From an uncultured Prevotella sp. (GTDB lineage Bacteria; Bacteroidota; Bacteroidia; Bacteroidales; Bacteroidaceae), in contig CABUHE010000005.1 in the NCBI GenBank assembly GCA_902491375.1, forward strand, positions 1 to 64,000: a stretch of DNA of 64,000 nucleotides. The letters run 5' to 3'. The notes beneath the pieces are model-generated. The model saw only the letters and a program-made list of their open reading frames with translations. It was not told where the DNA came from and ran no database searches. Positions 1 to 7,982 of this stretch are shown here, in pieces (positions within the stretch are counted from its first letter, which is position 1; each line of letters opens with the position of its first letter). The translations under genes were made by a program, and so were the position numbers.

Positions 1-93
1 AAAGAGACCGTGCTGAAGTTCTGCAATGACCAGGCAGATGAACTGCTTGGACTTTCCATGAACCATTATAATGTCAAGTTTGCAACGGTATAA
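1..93 (+). CDS. C-terminal end of an unidentified protein (partial)
   Basis: An open frame runs from the window edge to a TAA at 91-93 and encodes the last 30 residues of a protein, ending NHYNVKFATV. Codon choice looks like the neighbouring genes. I do not recognise the family from so short a tail, so no function is assigned. It is followed by about 140 bp that hold the promoter of the next gene. Confidence 0.6.
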   Translation, partial: KETVLKFCNDQADELLGLSMNHYNVKFATV

Positions 94-185
94 TTAACTA
101 GAGCCATGGTCTTTTATAAACCGTTGTCAATCAACCTGTTACAACACTAATAAAATGACACAGAGCAAACAAACAGCAAGAAAAA

Positions 186-217
186 TTTGCTTCATAATGA
201 CAAATGGCGTAATTTTG
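186..217 (+). promoter_or_regulatory. Bacteroidetes-type promoter of the dipeptidase gene
   Basis: TTTG at 186-189 and TAATTTTG at 210-217 are separated by 20 bp, matching the Bacteroidetes -33/-7 pattern. Transcription would begin about 14-18 nt before the ATG at 238. This argues against the longer TTG-initiated frame that opens at 187. Confidence 0.6.
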
Positions 218-237
218 CCTTAAAAAATAACCTGAAC

Positions 238-909
238 ATGATAAAACTGTTACTTACCGTGGTGCTCGCCGCCACACTATCAGCCCCTGTATATGCACAG
301 AAAACCAAGACCGAACAGTCGATGGAGCGACAGGGAATGGTCGACATACAGAAGAAAGACAAGACGATAAAGGTAAGCCTGATGTACGCCAGGGCCGACA
401 ACTTCACCGGCACGGTGCTTTACACTGACCTGAGAAAGGCCTACCTGCACCCCAAAGCTGCCGCCGCACTGGTCAAGGCACAGAAGCGTCTGAAGCAGCT
501 CCGCCCTGACCTGAGCCTGAAAGTGTATGACGCAGCTCGCCCGATGAAGATTCAGCAGAAGATGTGGAACAAGGTCAAGAACACCTCAAAATACTTTTAC
601 GTGAGCAATCCGGCACGTGGCGGCGGACTGCACAACTACGGCATGGCAGTAGACATAACTCTCTGCAACGCCAAGGGCGACACACTCGACATGGGAACGA
701 AGATTGACTACATGGGCAAGGCGGCACACATAGACAACGAGGCGGCGCTCGTGAAGAGCGGACGCATAAGCCGCCAGGCACTGAAGAACCGCCAGCTGCT
801 GCGCGAAGTGATGCGCTACGCCGGCTTCAAACCACTGCGCACGGAGTGGTGGCACTTCAATTACATATCAAGAGCGACAGCAAAGAAATACTATAAAGTG
901 ATAAAATAA
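238..909 (+). CDS. ddpX: D-alanyl-D-alanine dipeptidase, M15D (VanX-type), secreted
   Basis: The product is a zinc dipeptidase of about 223 residues that is expected to cleave D-Ala-D-Ala or related cell-wall dipeptides outside the cytoplasm. The ATG at 238 begins a clear signal peptide (MIKLLLTVV...APVYAQ), and a promoter box ends at 217, so the upstream TTG was not used. The family zinc motif is seen as LHNYGMAVD (H132, D139). The late EWWHFNY supplies the catalytic Glu203 and the third zinc ligand His206, so all key residues are present. In enterococci VanX gives vancomycin resistance, but no vanH or vanA ligase is nearby, so peptidoglycan peptide recycling or nutrition is more likely. The last four codons lie inside the first unit of a 22-bp repeat array. 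Confidence 0.88.
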   Translation: MIKLLLTVVLAATLSAPVYAQKTKTEQSMERQGMVDIQKKDKTIKVSLMYARADNFTGTVLYTDLRKAYLHPKAAAALVKAQKRLKQLRPDLSLKVYDAARPMKIQQKMWNKVKNTSKYFYVSNPARGGGLHNYGMAVDITLCNAKGDTLDMGTKIDYMGKAAHIDNEAALVKSGRISRQALKNRQLLREVMRYAGFKPLRTEWWHFNYISRATAKKYYKVIK

Positions 910-1092
910 TTATCAGGAGATTACAAAACATCTATCAAAAGGTGATAAAATAATCATCAGGAAGATAAAAAACAAGAACCGGGAGGTGACAAAATAATCA
1001 TCGGAAGATAATAAAACAACCATCGGTAAACAATAAAATAACAACCGAAGAGCAATAAAACAACACCCAAGAAATAATAACACAACGCCCAC
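895..1092. repeat. 22-bp tandem array, nine phased degenerate units
   Basis: Units begin at 895, 917, 939, 961, 983, 1005, 1027, 1049 and 1071, every one exactly 22 bp long. The best conserved units resemble aaggtgataaaataatcatc plus two bases. Units drift towards aataaaacaac at the downstream end. The first unit overlaps the last codons and stop of the dipeptidase gene. No ORF or clear hairpin explains the period. Confidence 0.8.
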
Positions 1093-1152
1093 CACGCCAC
1101 CAAAGCCAATCCCGGCGTCAGCCACAGGCAAGCCGTCAGGCGCAGCCCAAAC

Positions 1153-1188
1153 CTCCCATATCTCCCATTCCTCCCATCACTCCCATCC
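1153..1188. repeat. 9-bp CTCCCATnn tandem repeat
   Basis: CTCCCAT begins at 1153, 1162, 1171 and 1180, an exact 9-bp period. It stops 12 bp before the methyltransferase start codon. The same motif forms longer arrays around the four-helix-bundle gene near 25.8-26.7 kb. Confidence 0.75.
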
Positions 1189-1200
1189 CCTCAAAGCACC

Positions 1201-2448
1201 ATGACCACCGAAGAATTCATCAAAGCCAACGCCGACGGCGACATCCGCCGCCTCGCCCTGCAATACGCCGGGAGCAAGGACATCGACCTGCCTTACGCCC
1301 TCGACCAGATAGTCGGCCGACAGAAAGCCCGCGTAAAGCTACCGCAATGGGCAGCGACCGACGGCATCATCTATCCGCCACACATCTCAATGGAGCAATG
1401 TTCGTCGGAGCATACAGCACGGTACAAGGCCGACGTGGCTGCAAGACTGATGAAACAGGTAGCCAACAGAGAGCCGGGAACAGCAAAAGAAAACGCAGGC
1501 GGCACATCTCTCGCCGACCTGACGGGCGGCTTCGGGGTAGACTTCTCATATCTTGCGCCACTGTTCAGCCGCGCCGTTTACATTGAGCGGCAGAGCCATT
1601 TGTGTGACATCTCACGCCACAACATGGCGTGTCTAGGCATCAGTCAGGCCGAGATAGTCTGCGGCGATTGTACGCAAATTATCGAAGCGACAGACCATTT
1701 CACCATGATTTACGCCGACCCGGCACGCCGCGACGGCCACGGCGGACGCACGTTCGCCATAAGCGACTGCACTCCTGACATACTCGCGCTCAAAGAAACG
1801 CTGCTCAACAAGGCTGACTTCATCATGATAAAGCTCTCGCCCATGCTCGACTGGCGTAAGGCCGCGGCTGATATGGGCGACTGCGTGGGCGAGGTTCACA
1901 TCGTGTCGGCAGGCAACGAGTGTAAGGAACTGCTGCTTATCGCTTCGTCAAAATACACCGGCGTGGAGCGCATTTATTGCGTAAACGACGGTCAGGCGTT
2001 ATCATTCACGCCCGAAGAAGCCTCAGCACAACCGCCATACAGCGGTCAGCTGACTGCCGACTGCACGCCCGGCGACTCATTGCAGCTCTTTCTCTACGAA
2101 CCCAACGCATCGCTGATGAAGGCCGGATGCTTCTCGCTCATAGCCCGACGGTACTCCGCAAGACAGATAAGCCGCGACAGCCATCTGTTCATTTCGGCAG
2201 AATCCATAACCCAATTCCCCGGCCGTTCGTTCACCGTAAAAGCCGTTACGACGATGAACAAACGTGAACTGAAAAACGCACTCGCCGGCATCGACCGCGC
2301 CAACGTCAGCGTAAGAAACTTCCCCATGACCGCCGACGCGCTGCGCAAGAAACTCAAACTGAAGGACGGTGGCGACATTTACATCTTCGGAACGACCTCC
2401 GAAGACGGCCAACACCTGCTTTTTGTATGTGAAAAACATATAAAGTGA
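1201..2448 (+). CDS. Class I SAM-dependent methyltransferase with THUMP-like C-terminus
   Basis: This 415-residue protein has a Rossmann methyltransferase core. Motif I is DLTGGFGVD (about residues 106-114), an acidic residue follows in the VYIE strand, and the catalytic-type loop is DPARR (173-177). The C-terminal part ending in the IYIFGTTSE region resembles the THUMP-like domain that accompanies this core in Bacteroidetes proteins. The DPARR loop and THUMP-like partner suggest an RNA substrate, but the exact target cannot be read from sequence. The ATG at 1201 follows the CTCCCAT repeat directly, with no strong Shine-Dalgarno, which is usual in this phylum. Confidence 0.85.
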   Translation: MTTEEFIKANADGDIRRLALQYAGSKDIDLPYALDQIVGRQKARVKLPQWAATDGIIYPPHISMEQCSSEHTARYKADVAARLMKQVANREPGTAKENAGGTSLADLTGGFGVDFSYLAPLFSRAVYIERQSHLCDISRHNMACLGISQAEIVCGDCTQIIEATDHFTMIYADPARRDGHGGRTFAISDCTPDILALKETLLNKADFIMIKLSPMLDWRKAAADMGDCVGEVHIVSAGNECKELLLIASSKYTGVERIYCVNDGQALSFTPEEASAQPPYSGQLTADCTPGDSLQLFLYEPNASLMKAGCFSLIARRYSARQISRDSHLFISAESITQFPGRSFTVKAVTTMNKRELKNALAGIDRANVSVRNFPMTADALRKKLKLKDGGDIYIFGTTSEDGQHLLFVCEKHIK

Positions 2449-2489
2449 TAATATAATCATATACCAAACGAGTCTTTAGTTAAAAACAG

Positions 2490-2533
2490 TTTAATTTATA
2501 CGATTTATTATATATTTTGTCGTATAAATTAAA
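2490..2533. promoter_or_regulatory. 14-bp perfect inverted repeat upstream of a promoter
   Basis: TTTAATTTATACGA (2490-2503) and its exact complement (2520-2533) are separated by 16 nt. TATATTTG at 2544-2551 lies just downstream and looks like the -7 box for the two small membrane genes; a TTTG at 2516-2519 is the candidate -33. The palindrome therefore covers the upstream promoter region and could be an operator. It could also serve as a U-poor terminator for the methyltransferase gene. Confidence 0.5.
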
Positions 2534-2592
2534 ATATATTACTTATATTTGCGAATAACAAAGATTCTTAAACTTAAAATCTGAACACAACT

Positions 2593-2970
2593 ATGCTACT
2601 TACTAAACTTATTATAATTCTTGCTTCGGCTCTCATAATGGAAACAGTATGGAGTTTCTTTAAAAAGAACATGCCATACACCAACACAACAGCACTGAAG
2701 ATTGTCAAAATAATCAATATCCTTGCATTAGCGACTATTGATTACAACATTATAACCTCAAACATACTTATAATTAATATCATTTCTTCAGTCGTAATTT
2801 TAGGCTACATAATAGCTCACTCGATAATAATACGCCTACAACATAACACCTGGCCAAAGGAAAACCACATGTGGTTGTTGGTAAACAGTATCGCAAGTGT
2901 CGCAATAGAAGCCGTACTCCTGATACTTATCGCCGTACACATTTGCCAACAGACGCAGGCAAGTGTATAA
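2593..2970 (+). CDS. Small multi-span membrane protein, unknown function
   Basis: This 125-residue, very hydrophobic protein has about four predicted membrane segments (roughly residues 3-20, 36-54, 57-77 and 92-115). No family motif was recognised. It is clearly more AT-rich than its neighbours and uses ATA codons freely, which may mean recent acquisition or weak selection. A TATATTTG promoter box lies about 42 bp upstream. It is followed 48 bp later by a second small membrane gene, and the two probably form a unit. Confidence 0.6.
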   Translation: MLLTKLIIILASALIMETVWSFFKKNMPYTNTTALKIVKIINILALATIDYNIITSNILIINIISSVVILGYIIAHSIIIRLQHNTWPKENHMWLLVNSIASVAIEAVLLILIAVHICQQTQASV

Positions 2971-3018
2971 GCTACATACGCATCAAAAACAATAATTTAT
3001 TAACCAACTCACAAAATT

Positions 3019-3318
3019 ATGAACATCAGTTACCTGAAAATAGCAAACTCGATAACTTGCATCATCTTATGCGCAACAGCCTACGCATACAACAAAGAAC
3101 TAATGGCTCTGAATATCCGACTTATCATTAATGCGGTCGGAACCGTCTCTTTGATAAGCATTGCAACACTGAGTGCAATTACTTTGATGCGCAGTAAGAC
3201 GATATGGGCAGGCGAGACGCTGAAAAAGAACAGGCATACCTGCATAAAACTGTTGTGCTGGACAGGGTTCTGGTCTATCTTGTTCTTGATAAGCTTTTCA
3301 TATCACATCAACCCATAA
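3019..3318 (+). CDS. Small membrane protein, unknown function
   Basis: This 99-residue protein has about three hydrophobic segments (near residues 8-24, 33-56 and 78-94) and short charged linkers including the GETLKKNRHTC stretch. No recognisable domain was found. It shares AT-rich composition and orientation with the preceding 125-residue membrane protein, and the two may be co-transcribed or even act together. A long hairpin 180 bp downstream probably ends the transcript. Confidence 0.55.
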   Translation: MNISYLKIANSITCIILCATAYAYNKELMALNIRLIINAVGTVSLISIATLSAITLMRSKTIWAGETLKKNRHTCIKLLCWTGFWSILFLISFSYHINP

Positions 3319-3501
3319 ACAGACTTTGTATAAATGAAGGTTTATCAGACGCACAAGAAAACGGATTTATTTAATCCGTAAACATCGACGCTAACATCCT
3401 TTTAAGTTGATGTAATCAATATGAAAAAGGCTCAAATTAGGCAGAAAAACAGGTTCAAAGCCTTTTGAAAAGTTTACTTTCAGATATCTCTTCGATTTCA
3501 T

Positions 3502-3540
3502 AACGCATTGAAAACGTGCATTTTACGTTTTCAATGCGTT
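3502..3540 (+). terminator. 16-bp perfect hairpin ending the small membrane gene unit
   Basis: AACGCATTGAAAACGT (3502-3517), a 7-nt loop and the exact complement (3525-3540) form a long stem, followed by TTTACTTTTGGG. It sits between the membrane genes and the GH3 promoter. The rest of the 3319-3615 gap shows only a degenerate inverted pair around ggctcaaatt and aaagcctttt near 3429-3466. Confidence 0.6.
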
Positions 3541-3584
3541 TACTTTTGGGCTTACTTGCCATTACATTCTGTGATTTAACTTAT

Positions 3585-3592
3585 TACCTTTG
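3585..3592 (+). promoter_or_regulatory. -7 promoter box (TACCTTTG) of the GH3 gene
   Basis: TACCTTTG lies 23 bp before the GH3 start codon and fits the TAnnTTTG box. No convincing TTTG is found at the normal -33 spacing; the nearest candidate is TTG at 3556. Confidence 0.4.
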
Positions 3593-3615
3593 CGCCGAAA
3601 ACAAAAATTTACCTT

Positions 3616-5964
3616 ATGCTAAAGAAAACCTTAATAGTATCCGCCATCGCGGCAGCATGCTGCCTTAATATGAACGGACAAAATTATCCTAAATTAGGAG
3701 TAGACCCTATTGAGAAAGTCATCAACGCAATGACTCTCGACGAAAAGCTCGACATGGTAATCGGTGCGGCGGGCATAGAATCTGACGCAACGGCAACAGT
3801 AGGAAGCTCGGCAGAGATTGTTCCGGGTGCAGCCGGACAGCTGAACGCCATTCCCCGACTCGGCATTCCTGCCGTCGTGGTAGCCGACGGACCCGCAGGA
3901 TTACGAATAAATCCTACACGCGAGGGAACAAAACAGACCTTCTACTGCACTCACTTCCCCGTAGCTACAGTCGTAAGTTCAACATGGAACACCGAACTTG
4001 CACGCGAGATAGGTCAGGCTATGGGCGACGAGACACGCCACTACGGCGTAGACGTGCTGCTGGCACCTGCCACCAACATCATGCGTAATCCTCTGAACGG
4101 ACGTAACTTTGAATATTATTCAGAAGATCCGCTGCTCGCCGGCAAAATCTGCGCATCTGTCGTAAACGGTGTTCAGAGCAACGGCGTAGGTACATCAGTA
4201 AAGCACTTTGCACTTAACAACCAGGAGACTAACCGCACAAGCAACAACGTTATCGGCACTCCGCGTACATTCCGCGAGATTTACCTTAAACCTTTCGAGA
4301 TTGTTGTGAAGGAATCACAGCCCTGGACTATCATGACATCTTACAACAAGATTAACGGAACAATGACCAGCGAGCGTGCTGACCTTGTTACGGAGATACT
4401 CCGCCACGAGTGGGGATTCAAGGGAATGGTGATGACCGACTGGTTCGGCGGACAGTATGCCACAGCCCAGATGGAGGCCGGCAATAACCTGCTGATGCCT
4501 GGAAAGAAGACTCAGAGAGAAGAACTGAAGAAAGCTATCGTCAACGGTCACCTCTCAATGGAAATCATCGACCGCAACATACGCCACATCCTTGAGCTGA
4601 TTCTGAAGACTCCGACATTCAAAGGACAGAAGGCTGACAACAATCCTGACCTGAAGGCACACGCCGTAATAACACGCAACGCCGCCACTGAAGGTATGGT
4701 ATTGCTCAAGAACGACGGAAGCGTGCTGCCTCTCAACAACTCAACTAAGAAGGTTGCTGTGTTCGGACGCACTGCCTACGACTTCATCGCAGGCGGAACA
4801 GGCTCTGGCGACGTGAACCACGCTTACGTTATAAGCCTCACTCAGGGACTTACAAACGCAGGATTCAAGATTGACAAGACCGTACAGAAGGCTTACGAGA
4901 AATACATCCCGGCTGCAAAGGCAGCACAGAAAACCAACGAGGAAGGCCTGAGAAAATTCATGCCGAAAGACCTTATCGACGAAATGCAGATATCATCTGA
5001 CATGCTGGCTAAGGCCGCAAAGAGCAACGATATGGCAATCATCACTATCGGTAAGACATCTGGCGAGTTCCTCGACAGAAAGGTAAGCAACAACTTCAAC
5101 CTTACAAAAGCCGAGCAGGATATGATCGACGGCGTATGCAAGGAGTTCCACAACGCAGGCAAGAAAGTAGTAGTAATCCTCAACGTATGCGGCCCTGTCG
5201 AGACTGCAAGCTGGACATCTAAACCCGACGCAATCCTCAACGTATGGCTGCCCGGACAGGAAGGCGGCAACTCTGTAGCCGACGTACTCACCGGCAAGGA
5301 ATGTCCTTCAGGACGTCTGCCTATGACATGGCCTCTTACTTACAACGACGTGAACAACAAGGCTGACTTCCCGATGCCTGACGAAATCAGCGACGAGATG
5401 ATTAACAAAGCACTCGCAGGCTTCGCTGACAAACGTACAACAGGTACGGTACGCAACTTCGACTACACAGAATACAACGAAGGTGTTTACGTAGGCTACC
5501 GTTACTACACTACAAAGGGCGTCAAGGTCGCTTATCCGTTCGGCTACGGACTCAGCTACACAACATTCGAGAAGAGCGCTCCGCAGGCAACTGTAAACGC
5601 CAACGGCGACATCACAGTCAAAGTAAACGTAAAGAACGCAGGCAAGACAGCCGGCAAGGAAGTTGTCGAAGTTTACGTAGCAGCTCCCGGCAAGGACATG
5701 GACAAACCGGCACGCGAGCTGAAAGGATTCGCCAAGACACGCAAGCTGGCTCCGGGCGAGACTCAGGCCGTAGAGATAACAATACCTTACAGCCGTCTGG
5801 CATCATTCAACGAGAAGGACAGCCAGTGGCAGGTTGAGGGCGGCGAATACAAAGTCATGGTAGCCGAAAACGCTGCCGACGCTGCTCCTCTGACCGTAAC
5901 AGTAAGCGAGAAGGCCGGTGTTACAGAGAAGGTAAGACCCTGCCTGCTGCCTGAAATGAAATGA
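3616..5964 (+). CDS. Secreted glycoside hydrolase family 3 beta-glycosidase
   Basis: The protein has 782 residues, a normal length for GH3, and is expected to release terminal beta-linked glucose or related sugars in the periplasm. An N-terminal signal peptide (MLKKTLIVSAIAAACC) is followed by the TIM-barrel domain. KHFALNNQE and the nucleophile motif GMVMTDWFGG, with Asp275 as the likely nucleophile, belong to this domain. The alpha/beta sandwich domain follows, and the protein ends with a fibronectin III-like domain (ARELKGFAK...LAPGE). Sugar specificity cannot be deduced. It is followed by an esterase and a GH78 enzyme on the same strand, so the three probably act on one decorated plant glycan or glycoside. 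Confidence 0.93.
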   Translation: MLKKTLIVSAIAAACCLNMNGQNYPKLGVDPIEKVINAMTLDEKLDMVIGAAGIESDATATVGSSAEIVPGAAGQLNAIPRLGIPAVVVADGPAGLRINPTREGTKQTFYCTHFPVATVVSSTWNTELAREIGQAMGDETRHYGVDVLLAPATNIMRNPLNGRNFEYYSEDPLLAGKICASVVNGVQSNGVGTSVKHFALNNQETNRTSNNVIGTPRTFREIYLKPFEIVVKESQPWTIMTSYNKINGTMTSERADLVTEILRHEWGFKGMVMTDWFGGQYATAQMEAGNNLLMPGKKTQREELKKAIVNGHLSMEIIDRNIRHILELILKTPTFKGQKADNNPDLKAHAVITRNAATEGMVLLKNDGSVLPLNNSTKKVAVFGRTAYDFIAGGTGSGDVNHAYVISLTQGLTNAGFKIDKTVQKAYEKYIPAAKAAQKTNEEGLRKFMPKDLIDEMQISSDMLAKAAKSNDMAIITIGKTSGEFLDRKVSNNFNLTKAEQDMIDGVCKEFHNAGKKVVVILNVCGPVETASWTSKPDAILNVWLPGQEGGNSVADVLTGKECPSGRLPMTWPLTYNDVNNKADFPMPDEISDEMINKALAGFADKRTTGTVRNFDYTEYNEGVYVGYRYYTTKGVKVAYPFGYGLSYTTFEKSAPQATVNANGDITVKVNVKNAGKTAGKEVVEVYVAAPGKDMDKPARELKGFAKTRKLAPGETQAVEITIPYSRLASFNEKDSQWQVEGGEYKVMVAENAADAAPLTVTVSEKAGVTEKVRPCLLPEMK

Positions 5965-5976
5965 TAACATAAGCTA

Positions 5977-6023
5977 CGGTTCATCCTGACCGGATGACTG
6001 GAACATCCGGCCGGAATGAACCG
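5977..6023. terminator. Nested hairpin after the GH3 gene
   Basis: An outer stem CGGTTCAT/ATGAACCG (5977-5984 with 6016-6023) encloses an inner stem CCGGATG/CATCCGG (5990-5996 with 6004-6010). There is no U-run, so it may be a 3'-end stabiliser or pausing site rather than a strong terminator. The rest of the 5965-6289 gap contains no gene that I can support. Confidence 0.45.
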
Positions 6024-6289
6024 GTAAAAGAAGCTCTCCCAATGCTCAACATGAAGGTATTTAAGATTGGTTTCCACAGCCTACCGCAACGGCGAAGGCT
6101 GGCATAAGGATAAGTTTGACGGAAGCAGTGAGTGAGGATAATATCTTTCACCCTGCTTCCTTTACCTGCTTTTCCGGCAACAGTCCAATACCATGCAAGA
6201 CACTTGCCGGAACGCCTGCTGCACGGTCTGCCAACACCAGGCCCGGCCGCAGCCGCAACAAACCGCAACAATCAGAAAACACAATAATC

Positions 6290-7897
6290 ATGAAAAAACT
6301 GTTTATATCTCTCGCGCTGGCGTTAGCTACGATGACGGCCGGCGCACAAGGACCGCAGGCCAGGACGGCCGCGGGAGTGCTCGAAGGCACTTACGAGTCA
6401 GGAATAAAGGTATTCAAGGGCGTGCCTTTCGCCCAGCCGCCGGTCGGCGAGCTGCGCTGGAAGGCGCCGCAGCCGGTAAAGCCGTGGAGCGGAGTAAGGG
6501 CGGCCAAGGAGTTCGGCCCCAACCCTATGCAGCAGAACATCTTCGGCGACATGGACTTCGGCACGGACAAGATGAGCGAGGACTGCCTCTACCTGAACAT
6601 CTGGACACCGGCGAAGACCATGACCGAGAAGCTGCCCGTACTCATCTACTTCAACGGCGGAGGCCTTATGGCAGGCTCGGGCAGCGAGCCGCGCTACGCA
6701 GGAGCTTCCATGGCACGCAACGGAATAATCTCAATAACAGCCAACTACCGTGAAGGAATATTCGGCTTCTTCACTCATCCCGAACTGTCAAAGGAGACTT
6801 CTTACAAAGGTTCGGGCAACTACGGATTCCTCGACCAGGCGGCTGCCATCAAATGGGTGAAGGACAATATCGCAGCATTCGGCGGCGACCCGAACAAGAT
6901 TACAATCGTAGGCGAGTCGGCAGGTTCGGCATCCGTAAGCGCACTTATGGCCTCACCGCTCTGCAAGGGACTGTTCGCACAGGCCATGGGCTCAAGCGCA
7001 TCAGTTGTAGGATTTGACAAACTGCCTACTCTGAAAGAAGGCGAAAAGGCCGGAGTAGAGACCATGAAGGCCATGGGATGCAAGTCTTTGGCAGAAATGA
7101 GGGCACTCTCTGCCGAGGAACTGCTCAAGAAGTCTTCTACAAACTACATGAACAAGATGCACAACATCGACGGTTACTTCTTCACAGAGCAGCCTATTGA
7201 GACCTTCAAGAACGGCCGTCAGGCACAGGTTCCACTGCTCGTAGGATGGAACTCAACTGAGGTGCCTATCACATTCGTACTCGGCAAGCGCCCGTTGACA
7301 ATCGCTTCAGTTAAAGAAGCCATTACTCCGCGCTTCGGCAAGGATACCGAGAAGGTTATGGAAGCTTACGGACTGAAGACTGACGCAGACGTTGCCGGAC
7401 TGCCGGGAGCACGCCTCGCAGCAGACATGTTCGTAGGATTTGCCACATGGAAATGGAGCGACATGCACAAGAAGACCGGCAACCAGCCTGTTTACCGTTA
7501 TCTGTATTGCCACGCAAGACCTGCAATGCGCAACGCTGACATGGTACCGGGACTCGCAGGAGGCGTACAGAAGAAGACTGAGGAGAACAAGAATGCGCTG
7601 ACAGTAAGCGGCGCAGTTCACTCTGCCGACATCGAATATGCTATGGGCAACCTGCCTACAAACCGTGTTTACGACTGGCAACCGGAGGACTTCACAGTAT
7701 CTGAGATATTCCAGGGCTACTACCTCAACTTCGTAAAGACCGGCAATCCTAACGGTCTCGGACTGCCTGAGTGGACTCCAATCAACGGACAGCAGACTCC
7801 TTCTGTAATGCAGATTGACGTCAACTCATACCAGAAAGCTGACCCGCAGCTGGAGAATATCTACACAACCGTAGACGCTGTTGTAAGCGGAAAATAA
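6290..7897 (+). CDS. Secreted type B carboxylesterase
   Basis: This 535-residue alpha/beta-hydrolase carries the type B carboxylesterase signatures: EDCLYLNIWTP near the N-terminus and the nucleophile elbow GESAGSAS with Ser210. The likely catalytic histidine is His444 in AVHSADIEYAMG. A signal peptide (MKKLFISLALALATMTAGAQ) begins at the ATG at 6290. The frame stays open upstream to 6116, but that part is not signal-like and was rejected as coding. Placed between GH3 and GH78 genes, it probably removes ester groups from plant polysaccharides or phenolic glycosides; this role is inferred from context. Confidence 0.9.
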   Translation: MKKLFISLALALATMTAGAQGPQARTAAGVLEGTYESGIKVFKGVPFAQPPVGELRWKAPQPVKPWSGVRAAKEFGPNPMQQNIFGDMDFGTDKMSEDCLYLNIWTPAKTMTEKLPVLIYFNGGGLMAGSGSEPRYAGASMARNGIISITANYREGIFGFFTHPELSKETSYKGSGNYGFLDQAAAIKWVKDNIAAFGGDPNKITIVGESAGSASVSALMASPLCKGLFAQAMGSSASVVGFDKLPTLKEGEKAGVETMKAMGCKSLAEMRALSAEELLKKSSTNYMNKMHNIDGYFFTEQPIETFKNGRQAQVPLLVGWNSTEVPITFVLGKRPLTIASVKEAITPRFGKDTEKVMEAYGLKTDADVAGLPGARLAADMFVGFATWKWSDMHKKTGNQPVYRYLYCHARPAMRNADMVPGLAGGVQKKTEENKNALTVSGAVHSADIEYAMGNLPTNRVYDWQPEDFTVSEIFQGYYLNFVKTGNPNGLGLPEWTPINGQQTPSVMQIDVNSYQKADPQLENIYTTVDAVVSGK

Positions 7898-7908
7898 CAC
7901 CCAAAACA

Positions 7909-7942
7909 CACAGGCATGGCAGTACAAACAGCCATGCCTGTG
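7909..7942 (+). terminator. 12-bp hairpin between esterase and rhamnosidase genes
   Basis: CACAGGCATGGC (7909-7920) pairs exactly with GCCATGCCTGTG (7931-7942) around a 10-nt loop. There is no strong U-tract, so it may only partly end transcription and tune expression of the next gene. Confidence 0.5.
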
Positions 7943-7982
7943 CGTCATTATGCAAACTTGACATAAGGAAGACTACTGACGT

